DNA of 11,638 nt. Origin: an uncultured Planctomycetaceae bacterium (GTDB taxonomy: Bacteria > Planctomycetota > Planctomycetia > Pirellulales > Pirellulaceae). The stretch is taken from contig CAIYOB010000529.1 in the NCBI GenBank assembly GCA_903927685.1, forward strand, positions 1 to 11,638. Direction: 5' to 3'. Position numbers and translations under genes: made by a program. Each line of letters opens with the position of its first letter. The first letter of the stretch is position 1. Positions 1-7,149 of this stretch are shown here, piece by piece. Under the pieces are notes generated by a model. The model saw only the letters and a program-made list of their open reading frames with translations. It was not told the DNA's origin and made no database searches.

Positions 1-1898
1 CGACCCTGTATGGCTCGGCGGGAGCCGATCGGGCGGTCCGCCGGCCTTCTGCGGACTCGGGACTGGTGGCGCTGAGGGATGAGGCGGGCACCTCCCTGCT
101 GAAGGTTCTTGACTTTGAAACGGTTGCGCTCCGCGGGGAGGGTGGCGGCGACACCGTCGAGATCCACGGGGAAACGGACGGCGCGAACCAGTTCCAGTTC
201 AGCGCCGCCTCGCTGCACGCCGTGATGGATGCGGGTACGGTCACGACCACCGCGGACGGCTTTGAGACGGTGTCCGCCACGGTCCGCGGTCGCGGCGGGG
301 CGAGCGGGGACGACACGGCGGTCTTGACGGGGACCGCCGCCAGTGATACCTACGCGGGCGACTTGACCTCGGGGGAACTGACGGGGAATGGGTTCCTTGC
401 CCGGGTTGCCGGCTTCGACGACGTCACCGTGTATGGCGGCGGTGGCAATGACCGGGCCGACCTGGTCAGTTCCGGTCCTTGCCCCACGGTGAGCCCAGCG
501 GACGATTGGGCCGAGTCCGTCCAGATCTCGGACGGGCGGCACTCGCAACGTGTGGTCGAGTTCCGGCTGGTCAAGGCCACGGTGGGAATCGTGCCCGACG
601 CCATCGAGGTCGCTTCCCTGACGGATCGCGTCGTGGGCGAAGACGCCGAACCCGAGACGATTCCCCTGATCGGGGAGAATCTCAGCAGTGCGACCCTGTC
701 GCTGGTGAACAGCAATCCGGAGTTGGTCACGGCCTCGCTCGACGGGACGTCGATCGTTCTGGATTACATCCCCCACCAGCACGGCGTTGCACGGATCGGC
801 CTCCGGGGCGATCTGGGCGGCAGCAGCGTCTTTACCGACTTCTTCGTGACGGTGGTGGATCCCGTCACCGTCGAGACCGTACAGGATGGGGCCGAGGGCG
901 GGCAGAGCGGGCAGTTCCGCTTCACGCGGACCGATAGCACGGGCTACCTCACGGTCTATTTTACGATCGGCGGAACGGCCACCAACGGCAGCGACTACTC
1001 GCAAATCTCCACATCCTACAACTCCCAGTTGGGGATGTACGTGGCGAGCGCGACCTTCTCGTCAGGTCAATCGACGACGACCGTCAACGTCAGCCCGGTT
1101 GATGATGCCGCGGTCGAGGGGAACGAGACGGTCATCGCCACGCTGCAGGCGTACAGCGGTTGCTGTTGCTGCTGCGGAGGCGGGGGAGGATATACGGTTG
1201 GTTCGCCCAGCAGCGCCACCGTCACGATCCAGGACAACGATTCTGCGAACGATGTGCCCACCGCTTCGTCGGTGCTCAGTGCGAGCGCAGAAAGCGTGGT
1301 GTTCTTGCTGTCGGGAGCGGAGCCCAGGGTGACCGTGGCGGGCCGAGTGCCAATCGACTGGGCGGAGCACTACGGGCCCGGCGATGGCACCTCCGGCGAG
1401 GTGTATTCCGGGTTCGTCGACATCGACGTCGGGGGAATGCAGCGTCAGCCCTGCGACCCCTGCGCCTCGAACGCCGGGGCGGTCACGGACTCCGGCGTGA
1501 CGCTGAACCAGACCGCCGACGACCTCGAAACCGGCACCGGCGGCTGCGCCTCCTGCGGCGGCAGCACGACCGGCACCGGGATCATCGGTTTCACTCAAAC
1601 CAGCCAAGGTCCGCGTTTCTGGCCGAAAGGCCAAGATTCGCAATGGTTCATGTCAAAGGCAATAGACGGAGGGTACGTCGGCATCGAATCGAACGACAAC
1701 AGGACTCGGATTGTCGTGTTGATGGCTAATCGCCGTGAGGAAAACGACGATCACGTGCAGCAGCTGGTTGAGAGGCTTCTGGTCGAGGTAATGGCCGTAT
1801 GGCAGAAGGATAACGAATCAGGCTCAGAGATGGATCAGAGCAAGAAGGGAGACAAAGACGACCGGCAGGTAATAACTTCAGAAGCACCTACCTGCTGA
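1..1898 (+). CDS. Partial secreted repeat protein with Calx-beta domain, 3' part; C-terminus probably disrupted
   Basis: The reading frame is open from base 3 to the stop at 1896-1898 (631 codons), so the gene starts outside the window; an internal GTG at 66 is not a credible start. Three copies of a roughly 50-residue unit, with a core like G-F-[DE]-x-V-x-V-x-G-G-G-x-D, lie at about codons 37, 86 and 137. They resemble the glycine/aspartate-rich repeats of large planctomycete surface proteins. An Ig/cadherin-like stretch (about codons 205-285) and a Calx-beta domain (about 286-413, ending TVTIQDND) follow. Five cysteines then five glycines sit in the last Calx-beta loop (codons 387-396). CDPC and CASC motifs follow further on. 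Role: probably an extracellular adhesive or structural protein, with Calx-beta acting as a Ca-binding beta-sandwich; this is inferred. From about nt 1600 the composition becomes less GC-rich and charged, and the stop lies inside a duplicated segment read out of frame, so the natural C-terminus seems lost. Confidence 0.75.
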   Translation, partial: TLYGSAGADRAVRRPSADSGLVALRDEAGTSLLKVLDFETVALRGEGGGDTVEIHGETDGANQFQFSAASLHAVMDAGTVTTTADGFETVSATVRGRGGASGDDTAVLTGTAASDTYAGDLTSGELTGNGFLARVAGFDDVTVYGGGGNDRADLVSSGPCPTVSPADDWAESVQISDGRHSQRVVEFRLVKATVGIVPDAIEVASLTDRVVGEDAEPETIPLIGENLSSATLSLVNSNPELVTASLDGTSIVLDYIPHQHGVARIGLRGDLGGSSVFTDFFVTVVDPVTVETVQDGAEGGQSGQFRFTRTDSTGYLTVYFTIGGTATNGSDYSQISTSYNSQLGMYVASATFSSGQSTTTVNVSPVDDAAVEGNETVIATLQAYSGCCCCCGGGGGYTVGSPSSATVTIQDNDSANDVPTASSVLSASAESVVFLLSGAEPRVTVAGRVPIDWAEHYGPGDGTSGEVYSGFVDIDVGGMQRQPCDPCASNAGAVTDSGVTLNQTADDLETGTGGCASCGGSTTGTGIIGFTQTSQGPRFWPKGQDSQWFMSKAIDGGYVGIESNDNRTRIVVLMANRREENDDHVQQLVERLLVEVMAVWQKDNESGSEMDQSKKGDKDDRQVITSEAPTC

Positions 1899-1962
1899 AG
1901 GTTCTTGACTCATGAGACGATTGGGGATGTCCGTGGCGAGCGTGACCTTCTCGTCACGTCAA
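1884..1962 (+). pseudogene. Mosaic relic: two pieces of the upstream Calx-beta gene joined by an internal deletion
   Basis: Bases 1884-1910 match 88-114 at 26 of 27 positions, and the similarity continues weakly to 1923 (matching up to 126). Bases 1921-1962 match 1029-1070 at 39 of 42 positions, the part of the Calx-beta domain that encodes GMYVASATFSSGQ. In the intact gene the two pieces are about 900 bp apart; here they abut. Both original endpoints contain GTTG (123-126 and 1028-1031), so a microhomology deletion in a second copy of the gene is the simplest reading. The copy is no longer a reading frame: in the original frame it stops soon after LLKVLDS. It ends where the transposase fragment begins. 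Confidence 0.75.
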
Positions 1963-2353
1963 GCCGCGATTTGGCGCCATTGGCCAACACGTCAGCATCG
2001 CCGTGATCGAGCGGTTCATCCTCACGATGAAAACGCTCTGCACGCGCGGCATTCACGTCCCTGTGCGACGCGAGACGCTGCGCGAGGAACTCAATCGATT
2101 TGCCAGTTGGTACAACGGCCACCGTCCGCACATGACGCTCAAGGGGGCCACAGCGGACGAGATCTACCGCGGCCAACGTCCGACTTGTCGTTACCTGCGA
2201 TTCGAGCCGCGACCGAACTGGCCAGCGAGGTCACCGTGCGCTCGGCCCGGTGTCCCGATCCGCGGCCGGTCTGGCCAGCGGTTCGACCTGAACGTCGAGT
2301 TCGAAGCCGGCCAAAAGCACCTGCCGAAGGGCACGCTGCGTCGCGCGGCGTAG
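1955..2353 (+). pseudogene. DDE/integrase-core transposase, C-terminal fragment
   Basis: The frame from 1955 reads HVKPRFGAIGQHVSIAVIER, then a stretch ending WYNGHRPHMTLKGATADEIY, and stops at 2351-2353. This is the end of an rve-type (integrase core, IS3/IS481-like) transposase: the final catalytic glutamate (codon 2009-2011, in VIERF) and the conserved WYN-x-HRPH-x-TL motif are present. The two upstream catalytic aspartates and the N-terminal helix-turn-helix are absent, because homology begins directly at the end of the Calx-beta relic. An internal GTG at 2003 would give a 116-residue product, which could not be an active transposase. No terminal inverted repeats or target duplication were found. 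It is an insertion-sequence remnant. Confidence 0.8.
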
Positions 2354-2530
2354 GGCACGCGAGCCCGCAGCGTTTGTCGCGCTGGCGAGCTGCCCCGACC
2401 GATCGTTCGGCCTCACTCTGCTACCGAATTGTCAATGAACAACCTCCGGCGGCGCTCGCCGCCGTACGCCTTCCATTCTGATTCCACTACTATTCTTTAT
2501 AGTCGCTCCACCCTCATATGCTATCCGGAA

Positions 2531-2620
2531 GTCGCTGGACCAGCGCGGCGTGCACGAGTCGAACAGATTCACGCCGCAGTCCAAGGCCAGCCCGATCATG
2601 CGCTCGGCCTCTGCTGGATT
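2531..2620 (-). pseudogene. Probable aldo/keto reductase relic (short internal fragment)
   Basis: The minus strand from 2620 reads NPAE and then AERMIGLALDCGVNLFDS, ending near 2555. This matches the early conserved segment of aldo/keto reductases (E-A-x-R-M-I-x-x-A-L-D-x-G-V-N-x-[FI]-D-T/S), where the final Asp-Ser/Thr lies just before the catalytic-Tyr region. Downstream the frame continues without AKR features to a stop near 2435; upstream, a 23-bp tandem duplication breaks the frame. Only about 22 residues look homologous, so this is a degraded remnant. Family assignment is by pattern memory from a short stretch. Confidence 0.45.
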
Positions 2621-2643
2621 GTGCTCCCGCCCTCTGCTGGATT
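2598..2643. repeat. Imperfect 23-bp tandem duplication
   Basis: Two adjacent 23-bp units (2598-2620 and 2621-2643) agree at 19 of 23 positions. The first 13 minus-strand bases of each unit, AATCCAGCAGAGG, are identical. Since 23 is not a multiple of three, the duplication shifts the reading frame of the aldo/keto reductase-like relic in which it lies. Confidence 0.7.
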
Positions 2644-2789
2644 ACCTGCGGGTATTATAGAATCGCTGTTGCGACGCTTTCAATCTCGCCGAGCCCGCCG
2701 CAGGGGAACGGCCGTCCCCCCACCTCGTTCCGATCGGACCGTCGCGGATCGTGGTGCCGGGCGATTCGGCGAGAATCCATGGTGCAAGA

Positions 2790-3893
2790 ATGTCCTTCTA
2801 CACGTCACTCGTTCGTCCGCTCCTCTTCCGGTTCGACCCGGAGTTTATGCACCGCGTCGCGCTGACGTTCGGGCAAACGCTGGGTTCAGCGGGCTGGCTG
2901 CAGGCGTGGCTGCGGAAGCAGTTCGCGTTCAGCGACCCCCGCCTGGAAACGGAAGTCTGCGGGATCCGATTCAGCAACCCGCTCGGCCTGGCCGCCGGCT
3001 GGGACAAGAGTGGCCAGGCCGTCGAGTTCGCCGCCGCGCTGGGTTTCGGCCACGTCGAGATCGGGTCCGTGTCCGCCGACCCGTCCGACGGCAATCCGCG
3101 CCCGCGTCTGTGGCGGTTGCCAGAGGACCGGGCCCTCGTGGTGCATTACGGTTTGCCGAACGACGGCGCCGACGTGGTCGCACGCCGGTTGGGCAAACTG
3201 CGCCGCTCCGTGCCACTCGGCATCAACCTGGTCAAGACCAACCAAGGCAGCCACGCGCCGCCCGACTGCGACGACGCCATCCTCGACGACTATGTGCGCT
3301 CGATCCGCCGGCTGAAGGAGCAGGCCGACTACCTGACGCTGAATCTGAGTTGCCCGAACACGGAGCTGGGCCGCGAATTCTTTGCCGACAAGGCGCATCT
3401 GGAAGCGTTCCTGCAGGTGGTCGCGGAACAAGGCATCCGCTGTCCGTTGTTCCTGAAGCTGTCGCCGACCGGCGGGGTGAAGTTCATCGAGACCGTGCTG
3501 GAAGTCGTCGAGCCGCACCGTTGCGTCAAGGGGTTTATCTTCAACCTGCCGCCCGGCATCCGCGGCGACTTGAAGACGGCGCCGGAACGCTTGGCCCGGA
3601 TGCGCGGCGCCGTGTCCGGCCAGCCCGTCGAATCGCTGATGAACGACTGCTTGCGAGAACTTTACGCCCGCATGGACCGGAGGCGGTATCGGCTCCTGGC
3701 CGCCGGCGGGGTTTTCGGCGCCGCGGACGCCTACCGCAAAATCCGGCTCGGCGCGTCCCTGGTGCAACTCGTCACGGCCTTGATCTACGAGGGGCCCGCC
3801 GTCATTGGACGCATCAACGAAGGACTGTGCGAACTGCTGGAACGCGACGGATTCAAGTCTGTCGCCGACGCGGTAGGGACGCTGGAGTTCTAA
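2790..3893 (+). CDS. pyrD: Dihydroorotate dehydrogenase, class 2-like (367 aa), with a class 1-type catalytic Cys
   Basis: FMN enzyme expected to oxidise dihydroorotate to orotate, the fourth step of UMP synthesis, at the membrane with quinone if truly class 2. The ATG at 2790 is chosen because MSFYTSLVRPLLFRFDPEF is the typical class 2 N-terminal helix; an upstream in-frame GTG at 2751 adds 13 unrelated residues. The Shine-Dalgarno signal is weak. Seen motifs: AAGWDKSG (K73, FMN), GFGHVEIGSVS with GNPRPRLWRLPED (family signature 1), GINLVKTN (145-151), NLSCPNT (185-191), FLKLSP (K223), FNLPP (N252), AAGG (304-307) and GASLVQL (321-327). Odd points: the position of the class 2 catalytic serine is cysteine (C188), as in class 1. 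The segment usually NRMGFNN reads VHYGLPN, so part of the orotate pocket differs. The gene stands alone, with relics before it and an empty gap after it. A divergent paralogue with another substrate is possible. Confidence 0.85.
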   Translation: MSFYTSLVRPLLFRFDPEFMHRVALTFGQTLGSAGWLQAWLRKQFAFSDPRLETEVCGIRFSNPLGLAAGWDKSGQAVEFAAALGFGHVEIGSVSADPSDGNPRPRLWRLPEDRALVVHYGLPNDGADVVARRLGKLRRSVPLGINLVKTNQGSHAPPDCDDAILDDYVRSIRRLKEQADYLTLNLSCPNTELGREFFADKAHLEAFLQVVAEQGIRCPLFLKLSPTGGVKFIETVLEVVEPHRCVKGFIFNLPPGIRGDLKTAPERLARMRGAVSGQPVESLMNDCLRELYARMDRRRYRLLAAGGVFGAADAYRKIRLGASLVQLVTALIYEGPAVIGRINEGLCELLERDGFKSVADAVGTLEF

Positions 3894-4335
3894 CCTGGCT
3901 CATGACTGCCCTTCGCACGCCAGCTGCCGAACGAATCGCGTCTCGACCAATGCGGCCCCGGACTACCGCTATCCGCACGGCGAAGCGGCTCCGTGCTGCT
4001 GAAAGGGGAAAACACGTTGCCCAAGCGCTCGCTGACTCGTAGAGCCCCCACGGCTGACTCGGACACCGGCAACGTCCATCCCCAAGGCGGCGTTTTGTGG
4101 CGGTGTGTCAGCAGTGGGCGCCGGAAAAGACTCGACGAGTCCATTGGCGATGCCGTCGGGATCGAACTCGATCTCGATTCCGGCATGCCCGGTTGAATCC
4201 AGCCGGGGCGATTGGTGGAATAACGTGATCAGGGACACCAAGGCGGTCGTGGTGTTCCTGCGTTCCTGACGTGCACCGGTGGCCTGGGATGCGCCGCCCT
4301 ACCACCAAGGCTGGAGCCTGGAGCTGGAGTCTGTC
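3894..4335. other. Intergenic stretch, no supported gene
   Basis: About 440 bp between pyrD and the beta-helix gene. Open frames exist on both strands, for example minus 4241-3969, but none has recognisable motifs, a good ribosome site or normal composition. A minus-strand stretch near 4100-4241, containing GIEIEFDPDGIANGLVES, looks protein-like but could not be assigned. A small dyad GACTC-GAC-GAGTC is near 4129. Three adjacent CTGGAG hexamers at 4311-4329 end in the GGAG used as the ribosome site of the next gene. No clear promoter or terminator was seen. Confidence 0.5.
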
Positions 4336-7020
4336 ATGTTCCCAATCGCCGAGTTCCTTGTCAGCGTGGCGCTGGCTGCCCAACCGGCGGCCGCGATCGA
4401 GTTGCACGTCTCGCCCCGGGGCAACGACGCCTGGAGTGGGCGTCTGGCCCAGCCGAACGAGGCGCAGACCGACGGCCCGCTGGCTTCGCTGGCGGGCGCG
4501 CGGGACGCGATCCGCAAGCAGAAAGCCGCCGGCGCATTGCACCAGCCCGTGCGGGTCTGCGTTCAGAGCGGCGAGTATGCGATCCAGGAACCGCTCGTCT
4601 TCGAGCCGCAGGACTCGGGGACGGAATCCTGTCCGGTCTGCTACGTCGGCGATCCCGGCTCGCGACCGATCATCTCCGGCGGGCAGAGGATCACCGGCTG
4701 GCAGCGGCAAGGCGAACGCTGGGTTGTTCATCTGCCGGACGTCCAGGCGGGCCGATGGAACTTTGCGGCGCTGTGGGTCGACGGCCAGCGCCGGACGCGG
4801 GCGAGAATGCCGAACGAGGACTACTTCTATACGGCGGGCAAGGCCCCGCCCATCACCGACGCGAAGACCGGCCAGCCCGTCTCCAGCGGCCACGTGGCCT
4901 TTCGTTTCAAGTCGGGCGACTTGCGGCAGTTCAGGCGCCTGGACGAGGCCGTGGTGGTGGTCTACCAGTCCTGGGAAGTCGGCCACCAGCGGATCGCAGC
5001 CCTGGACGAAGCGAAACGCATCGTCAGCTTTCGCAGTCCGCTTCCCTGGGCCTTCGACTACTGGGGCGGCAACGTCCGCTATTACGTCGAGAACGTGCCC
5101 GAAGCGCTGGATGCGCCCGGCGAGTGGTATCTGGACCGCGCCGCGGGGTTGCTGTCCTACGTGCCGTTCCCCGGCGAGGACCTGACCCAGGCGACCGTGA
5201 TTGGCCCGGTGGCCAGGCAGTTGCTCGTCCTGGCAGGCAAGCCGGCGGAGGATCAGTTCGTATCCCACGTGCGTTTCGAGAACCTGCGGCTGCTGCACAC
5301 CGACTGGGACGTCCCGCCGGAAGGGCATGCCGCCAGTCAAGCGGCGTGCGACTTGCCGGGCGCGATCGAGGCGGTGGGGGCGAGGAATTGCGCCGTCGAA
5401 GCCTGCGAACTGGCTCACCTGGGGACCTATGGCGTCTGGCTGCGGTTCGGCTGTCAGGACAATCTGCTGGCCCGCAACGAAATCCACGACCTGGGCGCCG
5501 GCGGGGTTCGCTTGGGCGAGCAGACCGATCCGCACAGCGAGCCTGAGCGCGCCCAGCGCAATACGGTCGACAACAACCTGATCCACGACGGCGGCAAGAT
5601 CGACCCCGGTGCGGTCGGTGTCTGGATCGGCCGGACCAGTTACAACCGCGTCTCGCACAACGAGATCTGCGACTTGTACTACACCGGCATCTCGGTAGGC
5701 TGGAGTTGGGGGTATGCGCCGAGCAGTGCGCATCACAACGTTGTCGAGTTCAACCACATTCACCATCTCGGCCGCGGCGTGCTGGGCGACATGGGCGGCA
5801 TCTATTGCCTGGGCGATTCGCCCGGGACCGTCCTGCGCAACAACCTGGTGCACGATGTCTACGATCACCACACGGGCTCGCTGGCGATCTATACCGACGA
5901 AGGCAGCACGGGGATCCTGATCGAGAATAATATCGGTTACGGCACGACCTACGCTAATTTCCACCAGCACTACGGCAAGGAGAACGTCGTCCGCAACAAC
6001 ATCTGGGCGCTGGGCAAGGACTACCAGTTGAGCCGCGCGCGGCAGGAGGACCACCTCTCGTTCACGTTCGAGCGGAACATCGTGTACTTTGACAACGGTA
6101 AGTTGCTCAAGGGCGGTTGGACGAACGACAAGTTCGACATGGATCGGAACCTGTACTGGGACGCTTCGCACCCCGACGGCGAGATCAAGTTCGGCGACGC
6201 GACGTTCGCCCAGTGGCAGGCGCGCGGCCACGACCGCAACTCGCTGATCGCCGATCCGAAATTCGTCGCTCCGGACCGGTTTGACTTCCGGCTGCAGCCC
6301 GATTCGCCAGCGTTCCGCTTGGGCTTCGTGCCCATCGATCCAAACCAGATCGGCCTGTACGGCGAGCCCGCTTGGGTCCGTGCCCCGCAGCGGATCGAGC
6401 GCCCGGTGTTTGTCCCCCAGCCGCCCAAGGAACCGGAGGCGACGCCGGTCGAGGAGGATTTCGAGGCCGCGTTGGCGGGCATGCAGCCCGAGGGACCGAC
6501 GATCAGCGTCGAGGAGGTGGGCGGCATCGTCGTCACCGACGAATTGGCGGCTGCCGGCCGGCAGTGCTTGAAACTTACCGACGCGCCGGGGCAGAAGCAC
6601 AGTTTCAACCCGCATCTGTGGTACTCGCCGCATTTGGCGACCGGCCGGGCTCAAGGCCGTTTCGACGTGCGGATCGAACGCGGCGCGGTGGGGCACTTCG
6701 AGTGGCGTGAATACTCGGGCGGCAGCTATCGCGTCGGACCGTCGGTGCGGATCGAGGGTGACGGCAAGCTGCTGTCCGGCGGCCGCCCGATCGGGCAGGT
6801 GCCGGTCGGTCAGTGGCTGCATCTCGAGATCAGCTGCGAGCTGGGCGACGGCGCCAGCGGCAAGTGGACCCTGCGCCACGGACCGCTCGGCGGCGAACTG
6901 ATCCAACTCGACCTGCCGTGCGATCCCAAGTTCCAGAGACTCGATTGGGTTGGCTTGATCGCCGACGCCAGCGCCGAAGCCGTGTTCTATGTGGACAACC
7001 TGAAGATCGGCGCCCCCTGA
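4336..7020 (+). CDS. Secreted right-handed parallel beta-helix protein, GH141-like (894 aa)
   Basis: Probable exported polysaccharide-active enzyme. ATG 4336 is chosen because GGAG (4326-4329) lies 6 bp upstream and the product begins with a hydrophobic leader, MFPIAEFLVSVALAAQPAAA, although it lacks basic residues; an in-frame ATG at 4279 adds 19 non-signal residues. After the leader come IELHVSPRGNDAWSG and the segment ending PIISGGQRITGW, typical of the N-terminus of GH141-type proteins. A beta-sandwich-like insert contains GEWYLDR. The beta-helix runs over roughly residues 335-580, with repeated N-x-[IV]-H-[DN] turns. Acidic residues D485 (GDMGGIY) and D521 (IYTDEGS) lie in the most conserved coils and are candidate catalytic residues. 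A linker rich in Pro and Glu (about 685-705) leads to a C-terminal jelly-roll, LamG-like domain ending VFYVDNLKIG. GH141 members include an alpha-L-fucosidase acting on rhamnogalacturonan II and a xylanase; the substrate here is unknown. No sulfatase or transporter gene adjoins it on the same strand. Confidence 0.8.
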   Translation: MFPIAEFLVSVALAAQPAAAIELHVSPRGNDAWSGRLAQPNEAQTDGPLASLAGARDAIRKQKAAGALHQPVRVCVQSGEYAIQEPLVFEPQDSGTESCPVCYVGDPGSRPIISGGQRITGWQRQGERWVVHLPDVQAGRWNFAALWVDGQRRTRARMPNEDYFYTAGKAPPITDAKTGQPVSSGHVAFRFKSGDLRQFRRLDEAVVVVYQSWEVGHQRIAALDEAKRIVSFRSPLPWAFDYWGGNVRYYVENVPEALDAPGEWYLDRAAGLLSYVPFPGEDLTQATVIGPVARQLLVLAGKPAEDQFVSHVRFENLRLLHTDWDVPPEGHAASQAACDLPGAIEAVGARNCAVEACELAHLGTYGVWLRFGCQDNLLARNEIHDLGAGGVRLGEQTDPHSEPERAQRNTVDNNLIHDGGKIDPGAVGVWIGRTSYNRVSHNEICDLYYTGISVGWSWGYAPSSAHHNVVEFNHIHHLGRGVLGDMGGIYCLGDSPGTVLRNNLVHDVYDHHTGSLAIYTDEGSTGILIENNIGYGTTYANFHQHYGKENVVRNNIWALGKDYQLSRARQEDHLSFTFERNIVYFDNGKLLKGGWTNDKFDMDRNLYWDASHPDGEIKFGDATFAQWQARGHDRNSLIADPKFVAPDRFDFRLQPDSPAFRLGFVPIDPNQIGLYGEPAWVRAPQRIERPVFVPQPPKEPEATPVEEDFEAALAGMQPEGPTISVEEVGGIVVTDELAAAGRQCLKLTDAPGQKHSFNPHLWYSPHLATGRAQGRFDVRIERGAVGHFEWREYSGGSYRVGPSVRIEGDGKLLSGGRPIGQVPVGQWLHLEISCELGDGASGKWTLRHGPLGGELIQLDLPCDPKFQRLDWVGLIADASAEAVFYVDNLKIGAP

Positions 7021-7149
7021 GCCAGTCGCCAGGATACGGTCATTCGCAGCAGCGTGACGGCGCTCGCCCCGGAGACTAAGCCCCTCGACGACGGTCCGTT
7101 GTTAGTCGTTTTCGGGCCGACCACCGGTCCCGCAGTACCACCTCGCCGT

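Larger units (their letters stand above)
2354..2789. other. Intergenic stretch with gene relics upstream of pyrD
   Basis: No intact gene is seen between the transposase remnant and pyrD. The stretch holds the minus-strand aldo/keto reductase-like relic and its 23-bp duplication, annotated separately. A TATTAT at 2653-2658 could be a -10 box for pyrD, but no convincing -35 lies 16-18 bp upstream, so it is not listed as a promoter. The long plus-strand open frame across this stretch and pyrD is arginine-rich and is a shadow of pyrD. Confidence 0.6.

Noticed and set aside
1620..1633. TGGCC-GAAA-GGCCA hairpin inside the Calx-beta gene
   Set aside because: Only five base pairs within an open frame, no further pairing and no nearby feature; expected by chance in GC-rich DNA.
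2429..4042. Long plus-strand open frame across the intergenic stretch and pyrD
   Set aside because: Arginine/proline-rich translation of pyrD in another frame; it has no motifs and pyrD explains the region.
4311..4329. Three CTGGAG repeats before the beta-helix gene
   Set aside because: Too short to be a meaningful repeat; the last one simply provides the ribosome site.
4108..6906. Very long minus-strand open frame (932 codons) opposite the beta-helix gene
   Set aside because: It is an antisense shadow typical of GC-rich genes: residues are biased to Arg, Ala, Val and Asp with no domain, while the plus strand has clear family motifs throughout.
7094..7122. Possible terminator between the convergent beta-helix and lipoprotein genes
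   Set aside because: ACGAC-GGTCC-GTTGT followed later by TTTT gives only a 5-bp stem with a gap before the T-run; too weak to call.
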